DNA of 46,559 bases from Desulfobulbaceae bacterium (GCA_026988015.1 JALSMA010000047.1:1-46559), one strand, 5' to 3'. Shown: positions 24,950 through 34,936, counted from the first letter of the stretch. The notes: generated by a model from the sequence alone, not told the origin. Numbers and translations: made by a program.

Positions 24950-24988
24950 AAAGGAGTTATCTGGTCTGGTACCAGATAACTCCTTTTT
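24950..24988 (+). terminator. Strong terminator before small membrane protein gene
   Basis: AAGGAGTTATCTGGT (24951-24965) pairs perfectly over 15 bases with 24971-24985, followed by TTT. No gene lies between this and the ferredoxin terminator, so it either backs up that terminator or ends a short untranslated RNA from about 24840-24950. It can also stop transcripts from the right. Confidence 0.75.
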
Positions 24989-25006
24989 GAAACTTACCAG
25001 GTTCCA

Positions 25007-25441
25007 ATGGTTGGAAAACTCTCACAACTTAAACCCGGTGCCTCCGTGTTGGTGCACCTGTTTGTCGCAGCATCAATCTGGGCTGTTGTTGGCATCTCCC
25101 TCATGGTTAAGGGAACAATATGGCTTGTTGCCACCGAACAAATGTGGCTGGTTATGCCGGCAGTACTTTTTGGAACTGTAAAATCCAGGTATATGCTTGA
25201 TCGTTCTGCCCGCAAAAGTATAACTCGTATAATTGTCACCCGTGACGGGCGGTGTGTTGGCGGGGTTTATTCCTATAAAGCCTGGTTGCTGGTATTTCTG
25301 ATGATGTTGACTGGGTTTCTGATGCGTAGATCCTCACTGCCAAGGGAATTTCTCGGTTTTTTCTATTTTTCCATCGGTTGGGCACTTCTTTATTCTTCCA
25401 GGAATGCCTGGATAGCCTGGCGCCAATATGGGAAACCGTAA
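25007..25441 (+). CDS. Small four-helix membrane protein, unknown function
   Basis: A 144-residue hydrophobic protein with helices at about 14-34, 43-57, 89-104 and 111-127 separated by short loops; a basic loop (KSRYMLDRSARKSITR) lies in the middle. Not recognised, no catalytic motif seen. It has an ATG with a modest AGG ahead and lies 35 bases upstream of alr in the same direction, so it is likely in the same operon. The strong terminator 20 bases before its start means its promoter must overlap or lie very close. Confidence 0.65.
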   Translation: MVGKLSQLKPGASVLVHLFVAASIWAVVGISLMVKGTIWLVATEQMWLVMPAVLFGTVKSRYMLDRSARKSITRIIVTRDGRCVGGVYSYKAWLLVFLMMLTGFLMRRSSLPREFLGFFYFSIGWALLYSSRNAWIAWRQYGKP

Positions 25442-25476
25442 AACGGAACTGCAGGTTGTTATGGGATCAAAAAACT

Positions 25477-26604
25477 ATGATTGGTTCATCTTTTAATAAG
25501 GTTACTGTCAGTTTATCCGCTTTATGCCATAATTATCACTTGTTGAGGAGGCGGGCCGGTGAAAATGTAAAGCTGCTTGCCATGGTTAAGGCTGATGCAT
25601 ATGGTCATGGTATGATCAAGGTGGCTCGTGAACTAAGCAAAGTGGGGTGCGAAAGTTTTGGTGTTGCCGAACTGTGTGAGGCCATTAATCTGCGAGAAGC
25701 TGGAATCAAAGGAGAAATATTTGTTTTTCTCGGGTTCCCCATTGCTGATGCTGCTTGTTTTTTTGACTATAATCTGACTCCGATTATCTTTGATATTGAG
25801 AGTGCCGAGGTCCTGTCTTCTAAGGCAGTAATGCGTAACCAGGAAATACGGGTTCATGTTAAAGTCGATTGTGGCATGACCCGGCTCGGTATTTTTCCAG
25901 AGGATTTTGAGAGTTTCAGTGCGGAACTGGCAATGTTGCCGGGTATTGTCCTGGCAGGAGTTGCGAGTCACTTTCCAAGGGCTGACGAAGCAGATTCTGA
26001 TAACACCATAGAGCAGTTTGAACGGTTTTTGAGAATACTGCCGTATGCCTTGACCAAAGATGATCTTGTCAGGCATACGGCAAACTCTGGTGCCATTCTT
26101 AATTTTCCTGAAACCTGTTGTGAGATGGCCCGGGCTGGTATAGCACTATATGGATATTATCCGGATGGTGTAGCGGGGATAGCTGCTGAAAAAAAAGAAA
26201 AGCTGCAGCCGGTGATGTCTTTTAGTAGTCAGGTGCTTCAGGTAAAGATTGTACCTGCTGGTGTCGGGGTGAGTTATGGCCACTGTTTTATTACAAGTAA
26301 ACCCACCCGTCTTGCAGTATTGCCAGTCGGATACGAAGATGGGCTGTCACGCAGTTTGTCGAACAAGGCAGAGGTTCTTATCGGTGGTAAAAGAGCAAGA
26401 ATACGAGGCAGGGTCTGCATGAATTTGTGCATGGTTGATGTCACTGATATTGAAGGTGTTACCGTTGGAGATGAGGTTATATTTTTAGGGCGGCAGGGAA
26501 AGGATTGCATAAGCAGTGACGAAATTGCAGGGTGGATGGACAGTATCTCCTATGAGGTACTCTGTCTTTTTGGAAATAACAATGAACGAAAGTATATAGA
26601 ATGA
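25477..26604 (+). CDS. alr: Alanine racemase
   Basis: The 375-residue PLP enzyme interconverts L- and D-alanine for peptidoglycan. Lys38 in AMVKADAYGHG binds PLP, and Tyr267 in GVGVSYGHCF is the second catalytic base. The start is ATG 25477 (MIGSSFNKVTVSL) with GGGA ahead; an open frame from 25378 runs back into the preceding gene and is rejected. Its stop overlaps the argS start by ATGA, so both are translated together. Length is normal. Confidence 0.95.
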   Translation: MIGSSFNKVTVSLSALCHNYHLLRRRAGENVKLLAMVKADAYGHGMIKVARELSKVGCESFGVAELCEAINLREAGIKGEIFVFLGFPIADAACFFDYNLTPIIFDIESAEVLSSKAVMRNQEIRVHVKVDCGMTRLGIFPEDFESFSAELAMLPGIVLAGVASHFPRADEADSDNTIEQFERFLRILPYALTKDDLVRHTANSGAILNFPETCCEMARAGIALYGYYPDGVAGIAAEKKEKLQPVMSFSSQVLQVKIVPAGVGVSYGHCFITSKPTRLAVLPVGYEDGLSRSLSNKAEVLIGGKRARIRGRVCMNLCMVDVTDIEGVTVGDEVIFLGRQGKDCISSDEIAGWMDSISYEVLCLFGNNNERKYIE

Positions 26605-28268
26605 TTCTTGAACGGTTACAGAAGCTGGTCGATTCCTGTTTTGACAAGGGTGTCAGTGAAAGGAAGTGGTCCTCTAAGACTGCTGGTAAATATTCCCTTG
26701 AAGTTCCCAAACGTGAAGGACAGGGGGATTTCTCCACCAACATGGCCATGGTCATGGCCGGGATTGAAAAGAGAAATCCGCGTGATCTTGCTGTTGTAAT
26801 CTCCGAGATGCTTAGTGATAATACTGAACTGATAGAAAAACTTGAAATTGCGGGTCCTGGATTTGTAAATATTTTTCTGAAGCCTTCAGTATGGCAGGGA
26901 GTACTCACTCCTGTGCTGAGCCTCGGCGCAAAATATGGGTATTCCAGTATTGGCAAGGGAAAAAAGGTGATGGTTGAGTTTGTCAGTGCCAACCCCACTG
27001 GTCCGCTCAGTATTGGTCATGGTCGCCAGGCAATCCTCGGTGATGCTATTGCGCGGTTGCTTGAAGCCACTGGTCACTCTGTGTATAGGGAGTATTATTT
27101 CAATGACGCCGGCCGTCAGATGCGTGTTCTTGGTGAATCCACCCGTGCAAGGTATCTTGAGTTGCAGAACAAACCATTTGAATTTCCAGAAGATGGTTAT
27201 CAGGGGGATTATATACGGGAAATTGCGCAGGAACTCATTGATGAGAAAGGTGATGCCCTGGTTACTGAAAAAGATTCTCTCCCCTTTACCGAAAAGGCAG
27301 TGGAGCTGATCTTCAGTGGTATCTCTTCCACCTTGAAACGGATGGGGATAGTTTTTGATAATTACTATAACGAACACTCCCTCTATGATGAGGGCCATAT
27401 TGATTCGGTGGTCAAAGCACTGCGCGATAAGGGGCTTGTCTATGAGAAAGATGATGCTGTCTGGTTCAAAACAACCGAGTTTGGCCATGAACAGGACAGA
27501 GTTATTATCAAGAAAACAGGAGAGCCAACATACCGGCTCCCCGATATTGCCTATCACCGTGAGAAATTCCGTCGTAATTTTGACTGGATGATTGATGTCT
27601 TTGGTTCGGATCATATTGCAACGGTGCCGGATGTTATGGCTGGTCTAGAGGCACTTGGCTATGATTCCAGTAAGGTCACTGTGGTACTGCATCAGTTTGT
27701 GACCCTTACCAGAAACGGTAAACAGGTTAAAATGTCAACCAGGAAGGCCACTTTCGTAACCGTTGATGAACTACTCGATATGGTCGGTACAGATGTTGCC
27801 CGCTTCTATTTTATGATGCGCAAGGCAGACAGTCAGCTTGAATTTGATCTGGATCTTGCCACCAGCGAGGAAAAGGAAAACCCTGTTTATTACGTCCAGT
27901 ACGGTCATGCCCGCCTTTGTTCAATACTGCGGCGTGCCCGGGAAAACGGGATAAGGATACCGGAGGTGAGTGATGTGGATCTTTCTTTGCTCAAAGAACC
28001 AGAAGAGTTGCAGCTTTTAAAGCGAATAGCTTCGTTCCCTGCATCCATTCAAGCAGCGGCACTTGATCTTGAGCCGCATCGTGCCATCTTTTTCCTGATG
28101 GAACTTGCGGGGGAATGGCATAGTTATTATAACAAACACAAAATAATAGATCCTGAAAACGTCGAACAGAAAGTCACCGATGCCCGTCTCTGTCTTGCTA
28201 CAGCGTTGCAGCAGGTTTTTGAAAATGGATTGGAGATGCTTGGTTTGAGTGCTCCTGAAAAAATGTAG
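26601..28268 (+). CDS. argS: Arginyl-tRNA synthetase
   Basis: The 555-residue class I synthetase charges tRNA-Arg. It has an N-terminal Add-1 domain (about 1-110), the HIGH-type motif in SANPTGPLSIGHGRQ at about 130, the KMS-type loop KMSTRKATF near 380, and a DALR anticodon-binding domain at the end with LARG-like sequence (YVQYGHARLCSILRRA). Start overlaps the alr stop by four bases. It lies in an operon-like run alr-argS-small membrane protein-GNAT-secA. Confidence 0.97.
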   Translation: MILERLQKLVDSCFDKGVSERKWSSKTAGKYSLEVPKREGQGDFSTNMAMVMAGIEKRNPRDLAVVISEMLSDNTELIEKLEIAGPGFVNIFLKPSVWQGVLTPVLSLGAKYGYSSIGKGKKVMVEFVSANPTGPLSIGHGRQAILGDAIARLLEATGHSVYREYYFNDAGRQMRVLGESTRARYLELQNKPFEFPEDGYQGDYIREIAQELIDEKGDALVTEKDSLPFTEKAVELIFSGISSTLKRMGIVFDNYYNEHSLYDEGHIDSVVKALRDKGLVYEKDDAVWFKTTEFGHEQDRVIIKKTGEPTYRLPDIAYHREKFRRNFDWMIDVFGSDHIATVPDVMAGLEALGYDSSKVTVVLHQFVTLTRNGKQVKMSTRKATFVTVDELLDMVGTDVARFYFMMRKADSQLEFDLDLATSEEKENPVYYVQYGHARLCSILRRARENGIRIPEVSDVDLSLLKEPEELQLLKRIASFPASIQAAALDLEPHRAIFFLMELAGEWHSYYNKHKIIDPENVEQKVTDARLCLATALQQVFENGLEMLGLSAPEKM

Positions 28269-28285
28269 TAGCTGTAGGCAGGAGT

Positions 28286-28549
28286 ATGGCCACCAGGAAA
28301 CGAAAAAAAACCGTCAAAAAGATCAAATTCCAGCTTACTAGAAGCGGGATTTTTGGAATTGCTGTTGTCTGTTTTTGTATATTTCTGTGGATGTTCCTGG
28401 TAGGCGTGTGGGCTGGTCAATCACTGTTGTATCCTCCAGTGAAATCGTCAACGTTATCTTCTGGTTTGTCAGGTGGTGGTGAAGGACACCAGGTTCTGGA
28501 AATTATTCAGCTTGAAGCAACGAAAAAAAAGAAAATAATCAGACACTGA
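28286..28549 (+). CDS. Small single-helix membrane protein after argS
   Basis: An 87-residue protein with a strongly basic start (MATRKRKKTVKKIKF), one membrane helix at about 24-43 and a short, Lys-ended tail. The layout recalls the N-terminal part of SPOR-domain cell-division proteins that often follow argS in deltaproteobacteria, but no SPOR domain is present. It may be a shortened relative or an unrelated small protein. It has GGCAGGAGT ahead of its ATG and only 17 bases separate it from argS. Confidence 0.6.
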   Translation: MATRKRKKTVKKIKFQLTRSGIFGIAVVCFCIFLWMFLVGVWAGQSLLYPPVKSSTLSSGLSGGGEGHQVLEIIQLEATKKKKIIRH

Positions 28550-28561
28550 ACATTCTGCGAT

Positions 28562-29026
28562 ATGGTACGAAATGCCACCATGAGTGATGTGAAGCAAATC
28601 CACACTCTCCTTAATCATTATGCTGACAGAGGATTACTCCTTGGGCGATCTTTCAGCTCGCTTTATGATCAGTTACGTGATTTTAAGGTCTCGGTGGATG
28701 CCGACGGGACTTTGCTTGGGGTATGTGCCTTGCATATTATCTGGGAGGATCTTGCAGAAGTTAGATCACTTGCTGTTACAGAGGGCTCTCAGGGAAAACA
28801 ACTGGGGCGGGAACTGGTAAGAGCCTGCCTGGAAGAGGCTAACCATTTTGGTATAAACAAAGTCTTTACTTTGACCTATCAGGCTGGTTTTTTCCGAAAA
28901 CAGGGTTTTAAAGATATTGATAAGAGTAAACTGCCCCATAAGATCTGGAGTGATTGCCTGAACTGTCCAAAGTTCCCGGACTGTGATGAAGAAGCACTCC
29001 AATGTATTGTCTCTGATACCTTATGA
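28562..29026 (+). CDS. GNAT acetyltransferase, probable short N-acetylglutamate synthase
   Basis: The 154-residue protein is a complete GNAT domain: VRNATMSDVKQIHTLL at the start, the beta4-alpha3 acetyl-CoA site AVTEGSQGKQLGRELV at about 75-90, and GFFRKQGF near 115. A Cys-rich tail (DCLNCPKFPDC) follows. This pattern matches the short class of ArgA-like N-acetylglutamate synthases found in deltaproteobacteria, which make N-acetylglutamate for arginine synthesis. Its position behind argS fits. The bifunctional argJ is 9.5 kb away, so the cell would have both the feeding and recycling steps. Family confidence is high; exact substrate is inferred. Confidence 0.75.
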   Translation: MVRNATMSDVKQIHTLLNHYADRGLLLGRSFSSLYDQLRDFKVSVDADGTLLGVCALHIIWEDLAEVRSLAVTEGSQGKQLGRELVRACLEEANHFGINKVFTLTYQAGFFRKQGFKDIDKSKLPHKIWSDCLNCPKFPDCDEEALQCIVSDTL

Positions 29027-29063
29027 TTTTGTATAATCTCAATTAATAGAGTGAATTGCTGCC

Positions 29064-31622
29064 ATGATAGGAAAAGCATTAACAAAGATTTTTGGAAGTA
29101 GAAATGACCGCGTTTTAAAGCAGATCCAGCCCATTGTTAACCGCATAAACGAACTTGAAAGCAGTGTTGCATCGCTTGATGATGCCCAGCTTGCGGCACG
29201 GACCGTGGATTTTCGTGAGCGTATCGCAAAAGGTGAGGACTTGGACAAGATTCTCCCAGAAGCCTTTGCAACCATGCGCGAAGCCGGTAAGCGAGTTCTT
29301 GGGGAGCGTCATTATGATGTTCAGCTCATTGGTGGTGTTATTCTTCATCAGGGAAGAATTGCCGAGATGAAGACCGGTGAAGGAAAAACTCTCACCTCAA
29401 CACTTCCTGTTTACTTGAATGCCCTTTCCGGAAAAGGTGTTCATCTGGTTACCGTGAACGACTATCTTGCAGCACGTGATGCCGACTGGATGGGTAAAGT
29501 TTACAATTCACTGGGTATTTCAGTTGGGAAAATAATCCATGATATGCCTGACAGTGAGCGGCGTGAGGCCTACGCCGCAGATGTGACCTATGGTACCAAT
29601 AATGAGTTTGGTTTTGATTATCTTCGCGACAACATGAAGTTTGATATGGAAGAATTTTGTCAGCGAGGGTTTAATTTTGCCATTGTGGATGAAGTTGATT
29701 CCATCCTTATTGATGAAGCTAGGACTCCCCTCATTATTTCAGGACCTGCCGAAATATCCACTGAGATGTACCAGAGTGTGGATAAGATTATGTCTGCATT
29801 TAAGAACGAGGAACATTATGTGGTGGATGAAAAGGCCCGGCAAGTTTCCCTCACTGATGATGGGGTTGCTCTTGGTGAGGAATTACTGGGGGTGGACAAT
29901 CTCTATGAGGCTGATGCAATAGAGCAACTGCATCATCTCAACCAGGCTCTGAAAGCTCATACACTTTTTCAACGAGATGTGGATTACATCGTGAAAAATG
30001 GTGAAGTAATTATCGTAGATGAGTTTACCGGCCGTACCATGGAGGGAAGGCGGTATAGTGATGGTCTTCATCAGGCACTTGAGGCAAAAGAGCACGTTAA
30101 GATTGAAAAGGAGAACCAAACCCTTGCCTCAATTACGTTCCAGAATTACTTCCGAATGTATGACAAACTTTCCGGGATGACCGGTACTGCTGATACTGAA
30201 GCAGCAGAATTTAAAAATATCTATGACCTTGATGTGGTCATCATGCCCACCAACATGCCGATGGTGCGTAAAGATTTACCAGACGTTATTTATAAAAATG
30301 TGGCTGCCAAGGATAGGGCTGTTGTTCGTGAGATTAAAGAACTGCACGAAAAAGGACAACCAGTTCTGGTTGGTACGATATCCATTGATGTTTCTGAAAA
30401 AATATCAAGAATGCTCAAAAAAGAAAAAGTTGAGCATGAGGTCCTGAATGCCAAACAGCATGATAGGGAGGCAGAGATTATTGCCCATGCCGGACAGTAC
30501 GGAAAGGTCACTATCGCAACGAACATGGCCGGTCGCGGTACTGATATCAAGCTCAGCCCTGAGTCAAAAGAGGCTGGCGGCCTTCACATCCTTGGTACTT
30601 CCCGCCATGAATCCCGACGTATTGACAATCAGCTTCGTGGGCGATCAGGGCGGCAGGGCGATCCCGGTTCATCTCGCTTCTTTCTGTCCCTTGAAGACGA
30701 TTTGCTTCGTATCTTCGGGTCCGGTCGTATTTCCGGAATCATGGATAAGCTTGGGATGGAGGAAGATGAACCCATTGAGCATAATATTATTTCAAAAGCC
30801 ATTGAGAATGCCCAACGGAAAGTTGAGGGGCACAACTTTGATATCCGTAAACATCTGCTGGAATACGATGATGTAATGAGTAAACAACGTGAGGTGATTT
30901 ATCGCCAGCGTCGTGAAGTTCTCTCCGGGGAAAATTTGAATGAAGTCATTGCCGATATGATGGCCGATCAGGTTGAATTGGTGGCTGCACAGTTTGCAAA
31001 TACCCGTCTGGCTTCAGAAGATTGGGACTGGGAAGGATTTGAAGAGCAGATGATGGAACTCTTTCATATCACCCCTGACTGGACAGATGCAGACCGGACA
31101 GGAATGGATGAAAACAGTTTCAGGGAAAAGTTAACTGAGATGGTAACTGCGCAGTATGCCGAACAGGAAGCCCATAATGGACCTGACACCCAGCGACACC
31201 TTGAAAGGGTCATTCTGCTGCAGATGGTTGACACTCACTGGAAGGATCACCTTCTTTCCATGGATTACTTGAAGCAGGGAATAGGTTTGCGCGGATATGG
31301 CCAGAAAAAGCCCTTGGATGAATACAAAAAAGAGGGCTATAATCTCTTCCTGAGAATGATTGAAACAGTTAAACAGCAGACCATATCAACCCTTATGCGG
31401 GTAAAAGTCGTTCATGAAGATGATGTGGAACGACTGGAGGCCGAGAGGAGAGAGCGGCTCGAAAGGGAACGCGCACAGGCGAAACTCAACAAGGGTGCAG
31501 CTGGGGAGGCGGTTCCTGTTGCCAAACCGGAAAAAAGAGACGGTGAGAAAGTAGGGCGTAATGCTCCCTGTCCTTGTGGTTCAGGTAAAAAATTCAAAAA
31601 ATGTTGCGGTAAACCAAATTGA
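29064..31622 (+). CDS. secA: Preprotein translocase ATPase SecA
   Basis: The 852-residue motor drives Sec-dependent export. It shows Walker [11 protein letters not shown] near residue 105, [20 protein letters not shown] (DEAD-type Walker B region), [16 protein letters not shown], and the nucleotide-binding domain 2 motif [13 protein letters not shown] and [12 protein letters not shown]. The C-terminal zinc-binding motif [14 protein letters not shown], which binds SecB and lipids, is intact. An ATG with a weak ribosome binding site follows the GNAT gene by 38 bases, so it is the last gene of that run; a strong terminator lies at 31909-31938. Confidence 0.98.
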   Translation: MIGKALTKIFGSRNDRVLKQIQPIVNRINELESSVASLDDAQLAARTVDFRERIAKGEDLDKILPEAFATMREAGKRVLGERHYDVQLIGGVILHQGRIAEMKTGEGKTLTSTLPVYLNALSGKGVHLVTVNDYLAARDADWMGKVYNSLGISVGKIIHDMPDSERREAYAADVTYGTNNEFGFDYLRDNMKFDMEEFCQRGFNFAIVDEVDSILIDEARTPLIISGPAEISTEMYQSVDKIMSAFKNEEHYVVDEKARQVSLTDDGVALGEELLGVDNLYEADAIEQLHHLNQALKAHTLFQRDVDYIVKNGEVIIVDEFTGRTMEGRRYSDGLHQALEAKEHVKIEKENQTLASITFQNYFRMYDKLSGMTGTADTEAAEFKNIYDLDVVIMPTNMPMVRKDLPDVIYKNVAAKDRAVVREIKELHEKGQPVLVGTISIDVSEKISRMLKKEKVEHEVLNAKQHDREAEIIAHAGQYGKVTIATNMAGRGTDIKLSPESKEAGGLHILGTSRHESRRIDNQLRGRSGRQGDPGSSRFFLSLEDDLLRIFGSGRISGIMDKLGMEEDEPIEHNIISKAIENAQRKVEGHNFDIRKHLLEYDDVMSKQREVIYRQRREVLSGENLNEVIADMMADQVELVAAQFANTRLASEDWDWEGFEEQMMELFHITPDWTDADRTGMDENSFREKLTEMVTAQYAEQEAHNGPDTQRHLERVILLQMVDTHWKDHLLSMDYLKQGIGLRGYGQKKPLDEYKKEGYNLFLRMIETVKQQTISTLMRVKVVHEDDVERLEAERRERLERERAQAKLNKGAAGEAVPVAKPEKRDGEKVGRNAPCPCGSGKKFKKCCGKPN

Positions 31623-31664
31623 CATGACAGAAACCGTTCGTGTATTGAATACAATGGTGGTAAA

Positions 31665-31854
31665 CGCTTAAAAAGTTAAAATAATCGATGGCTAAGCAGG
31701 CAGGTGTAAACTTCGAAAAACTGTAGATTTGAGGCACCCATTTTGTGTTTAATTTCGGCGTGCTGGGATACGGCGAAACTATACAGATAATGTACTCTGA
31801 GGCATTTCCCGAAGGGCGCACAACGAAATAGGTGAAGAGTTTTTGAGACGCATC
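31665..31854 (+). repeat. Dispersed repeat, family 2 copy 1
   Basis: About 190 bases related to 39801-39955. Shared blocks include GATGGC-TAAG, TTAGATG/TAGATTTGAGGC, GTTTAATTTCGGC-TACT/TGCT-GGG, CAACGAA, and AGGTGAAGAGTTTTTGAGACGC-ATCA. It sits behind secA, before the secA terminator. Ends are weakly inverted (TAAAAAGT and GTTTTTGAGACG). It has no open frame worth calling. Confidence 0.65.
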
Positions 31855-31908
31855 AGTGGTAAAAGTTGTTGCTCTTATGGCAACAATAAAATATAGACAA
31901 CCTTCTCG

Positions 31909-31938
31909 AAGTCACAGGGACTCCCTGTGACTTTTTGT
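31909..31938 (+). terminator. secA operon terminator
   Basis: AAGTCACAGG (31909-31918) pairs with CCTGTGACTT (31924-31933) around a short loop, followed by TTTGTTTTT. It stands almost 290 bases behind secA because repeat family 2 copy 1 lies between. Confidence 0.85.
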
Positions 31939-31939
31939 T

Positions 31940-32330
31940 TTTAATGTGACCCTTTAAGCAGGTTTATCACGAAATGAGATGCGTCCTTCTGCATAAACGC
32001 CATCATCTTACCCCTTCTTCTCTGATGTGGTAGGGCTTCTTTCATGTGTAAATTCTTTTATCCAACAGGTCGTTATACTGTTGCCTTATTGATCAAGGTG
32101 CTGAAAAAAAACTCCTTGTAATGGGATAGTTGCAGAGATTGAATCAGATCAACGCTGTTGCCTTGTAACCTTTTTTTATCATGTCACGTCAATGATGAAT
32201 CGTCGAAAGGGTATACGCCAATTCAACGTTGATGAAACACGATTATATTACACTTAGAGTGTTCAGCCTGATTAATGCGGTCTTATTTGCCGCTGACGAT
32301 CGGCAAGAATACAGAATGTTTCTTTGAAAT
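31940..32330. other. Leader region of the SulP gene
   Basis: About 390 bases without a gene. It contains TTGATCAA at 32089-32096 and the HcpR/FNR-like palindrome at 32139-32152. No convincing -35/-10 pair or riboswitch was recognised. Confidence 0.4.
32139..32152 (+). promoter_or_regulatory. HcpR/FNR-type operator upstream of the SulP gene
   Basis: TTGAATCAGATCAA has the same TTGA-N6-TCAA form as the sites before hcp and the FrdX-like gene. It lies 178 bases before the SulP start; a second TTGATCAA is 50 bases further upstream. Confidence 0.5.
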
Positions 32331-33908
32331 ATGAAAAGATTTAAATTAATAGAAAGAAAATCAGGCTCCATTAAGGATGATATTCTTTCAGGCCTGACAG
32401 TTGCCCTGGCCCTTGTTCCTGAAGCAGTTGCCTTTGCATTTATTGCTGGTGTTTCACCAATAGTAGGTCTTTATGGTGCTTTCATGATGGGTCTGGTTAC
32501 TTCGGTTATTGGGGGGCGGCCAGGAATGATATCCGGAGCTACTGGGGCTACCGCTATTGTAATGGTTTCCCTTGTGAAGACGGGTACAGAGATGGGTGGA
32601 GAAGGTGCTGGACTTCAGTATCTTTTTGCAACACTTCTGCTTGCGGGATTGATTCAGATCATGGCAGGAGTTTTTCGTTTTGGGAAATTTGTAAGACTCA
32701 TACCGCATCCTGTTATGATGGGCTTTGTTAACGGTCTGGCAATAGTGATTTTCACAGCTCAACTGGGAATGTTTAAGGTTGATGGCTCATGGATGCAAGG
32801 GGAGGAATTATACACAATGCTAGGGTTGGTTGCCTTGACAATGGCCATCCTCTATCTCTTTCCAAGGATAACCAAAAAAGTGCCAGCTGCCCTTGTCGCC
32901 ATTTTATCTGTGTCCCTGCTTGTTATATTTACTGGACTCGATACCGCAACGGTATTGTCATTTGTGCAGGCCAACGGGGGGAGTGGTATCCAGGCAGGTC
33001 TTCCGGTTTTTAATGTTCCTGTTATTCCCTTTACCCTTGAAACGCTTTCTTTTATCGCACCTTATGCTGCTATTATTGCAGCAATTGGTCTGATCGAATC
33101 CCTGATGACCTTAAATCTTATTGATGGATTAACCAATACCCACGGTAATGCGAATAAAGAAAGTATTGCCCAAGGGACAGCGAATATTGTTAATGGTTTT
33201 ATGGGGGGGATGGGTGGATGTGCAATGATAGGCCAAAGTATTATTAATATCAAATCAGGCGGTCGCGGTCGATTGTCAGGGATTGTTGCAGCGTTATCCC
33301 TGCTCATCTTTATTCTATTTGGAGCTGTCTATATTGAGATGATCCCCATTGCAGCACTTGTCGGTCTCATGTTTATGGTTGTTGTTGGGACATTTGCCTG
33401 GAGTACCTTCAGTGTCATTGACCAGATTCCGTTGGCAGACGCACTGGTTATTCTCCTGGTGACTGTTTTAACCGTCATGTTCGATTTAGCCATAGCTGTT
33501 ATTGCCGGGGTGATTGTTTCCGCACTTGTGTTTGCCTGGGAGAATGCGCTACGTATCAGGGCCAGAAAACATATTGATGAAGACGGTGTAAAGCATTACG
33601 AAATATTTGGACCACTCTTTTTTGGCTCGGTGCAGCTGTTTAACAGTAAATTTGATGTGGAAAATGATCCTGACCGCGTAATTATTGATTTCAAGGAGTC
33701 TCGGGTAGCCGATCACTCGGGTATTGAAGCTATTAACCAACTGGCCCAAAAATATGAGCAGGCAGGAAAGAAAATCAGCCTGCTTCACCTCAGTCCGGAT
33801 TGTCGGAAATTAATTGATAAGGCTGATAAGCTTATCCGTGTCGATATTACTGAAGATCCTGAATATACAGTGGTTGTGCAGGGGTTCGAGGATTATTCCA
33901 CCGCGTAA
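32331..33908 (+). CDS. SulP-family anion transporter with STAS domain
   Basis: The 525-residue protein has the SLC26/SulP membrane domain (about residues 15-400) with the early signature GLTVALALVPEAVAFAFIAGVSP and GATGATAIVMVSL, then a cytoplasmic STAS domain at about 425-520 (ESRVADHSGIEAINQL). SulP proteins carry sulfate, bicarbonate or other anions, often with H+ or Na+. For a sulfur organism sulfate is a natural candidate, but bicarbonate is possible. An HcpR/FNR-like site upstream suggests redox control. No close neighbour in the same direction; a terminator follows. Confidence 0.9.
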   Translation: MKRFKLIERKSGSIKDDILSGLTVALALVPEAVAFAFIAGVSPIVGLYGAFMMGLVTSVIGGRPGMISGATGATAIVMVSLVKTGTEMGGEGAGLQYLFATLLLAGLIQIMAGVFRFGKFVRLIPHPVMMGFVNGLAIVIFTAQLGMFKVDGSWMQGEELYTMLGLVALTMAILYLFPRITKKVPAALVAILSVSLLVIFTGLDTATVLSFVQANGGSGIQAGLPVFNVPVIPFTLETLSFIAPYAAIIAAIGLIESLMTLNLIDGLTNTHGNANKESIAQGTANIVNGFMGGMGGCAMIGQSIINIKSGGRGRLSGIVAALSLLIFILFGAVYIEMIPIAALVGLMFMVVVGTFAWSTFSVIDQIPLADALVILLVTVLTVMFDLAIAVIAGVIVSALVFAWENALRIRARKHIDEDGVKHYEIFGPLFFGSVQLFNSKFDVENDPDRVIIDFKESRVADHSGIEAINQLAQKYEQAGKKISLLHLSPDCRKLIDKADKLIRVDITEDPEYTVVVQGFEDYSTA

Positions 33909-33916
33909 AAATTTCT

Positions 33917-33956
33917 TAATACAATTTTTCCCCCTGAGGGAGGCAGAATTGTATTA
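33917..33956. terminator. Bidirectional terminator between SulP and ppk2 genes
   Basis: TAATACAATT (33917-33926) pairs with AATTGTATTA (33947-33956); the interior also pairs through CCCT/GGG. It separates the convergent SulP (+) and polyphosphate kinase 2 (-) genes. Confidence 0.75.
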
Positions 33957-34005
33957 CACTTATTCAAGGTGTCCGGGTTGATCGGTATTTGCAGACCCCG
34001 GGTTA

Positions 34006-34926
34006 TTAGCCGTGCAGGTTTTTGGGGTTCATGATGTTAAGTTCCATGTGGTGGAGCTCGTCAATGCCTGAGACAATGATTTCAGGATCACATTCCAATT
34101 GTTCTGCTGGAAGTTTGTCGGCATATTCCATATTGGACAATATGTGCTTGATACAGTTTATTCTTGCCTTTTTCTTCACATCTGAACGGACAATGGTCCA
34201 AGGGGAGATGGTTCTGTTGGTCTCTGATAACATCTGGAATTTTCGTACTGAATATTGGTTCCAGTATTTTTGGGCCAGATTGTCGACGGGAGAGAGCTTG
34301 TACTGTTTTAAGGGATCAAGCTTTCGTGAATCAAAGCGTTCTTTCTGTATGTCCTTGGAAACCGAGAAGTAAAATTTAAAAAGTTTGATACCATCTTTGA
34401 CCAGAAGTTCCTCCAGCATTGGAACATCTTTTAAAAATCGTTTGTTTTGCGCATCTGTGCAAAACCCCATGACGGGTTCTACCATGGCGCGGTTGTACCA
34501 GCTGCGGTCAAAAAGTACAATTTCTCCAGCGGCGGGGAGATGTGGGGTGTAGCGCTGGAAATACCACTGGGTTGTCTCGGTTTCGTTGGGCTTTGTGAGC
34601 GCGGTTACTCTTGTGTTTCGAGGATTGAGATTGGCGGTAATACGCTTGATGGTGCCACCTTTTCCAGCTGCATCTCGACCTTCAAAAATAGCAAGTACCC
34701 GGTCACCTGTTGCCTGCATATGCTTCTGCAGTTTCATCAACTCGATCTGAAGGATTTTTAGCTCCTTTTCATACTCCAAGTGCCATCTTTTTACCTGAAT
34801 GGTTATCTTTCCCTTACCGGGCTTTCTCTTTTCATTTTTTAGAGCTGTTCCTTCAAGGAGCTTGAAGGCTTCCCATTGCAGTTGCTTCTGATCTTTTTTT
34901 TGTTTTTTGTTCTTTTTTACTGCCAT
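34006..34926 (-). CDS. ppk2: Polyphosphate kinase 2 family protein (copy 2)
   Basis: The 306-residue enzyme has the PPK2 Walker A GRDAAGKGGT at residues 83-92, the Walker B/lid region LFDRSWYNRAMVEPVMGF at about 138-155 and the arginine-rich lid (ERFDSRKLDPLKQYKLSP). PPK2 enzymes move phosphate between polyphosphate and nucleotides, in the cytoplasm. The N-terminus is a run of lysines (VKKNKKQKKDQK), which may contact polyphosphate or be unfolded. AAGGAGAATCAA precedes the ATG. The gene follows its paralogue by 10 bases in the same direction. Whether it favours ADP, AMP or GDP cannot be told here. Confidence 0.92.
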   Translation of the reverse strand: MAVKKNKKQKKDQKQLQWEAFKLLEGTALKNEKRKPGKGKITIQVKRWHLEYEKELKILQIELMKLQKHMQATGDRVLAIFEGRDAAGKGGTIKRITANLNPRNTRVTALTKPNETETTQWYFQRYTPHLPAAGEIVLFDRSWYNRAMVEPVMGFCTDAQNKRFLKDVPMLEELLVKDGIKLFKFYFSVSKDIQKERFDSRKLDPLKQYKLSPVDNLAQKYWNQYSVRKFQMLSETNRTISPWTIVRSDVKKKARINCIKHILSNMEYADKLPAEQLECDPEIIVSGIDELHHMELNIMNPKNLHG

Positions 34927-34936
34927 TTGATTCTCC

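Noticed and set aside
26886-27614. 242-residue open frame opposite argS
   Set aside because: Antisense shadow of a conserved gene with no family match or ribosome binding site.
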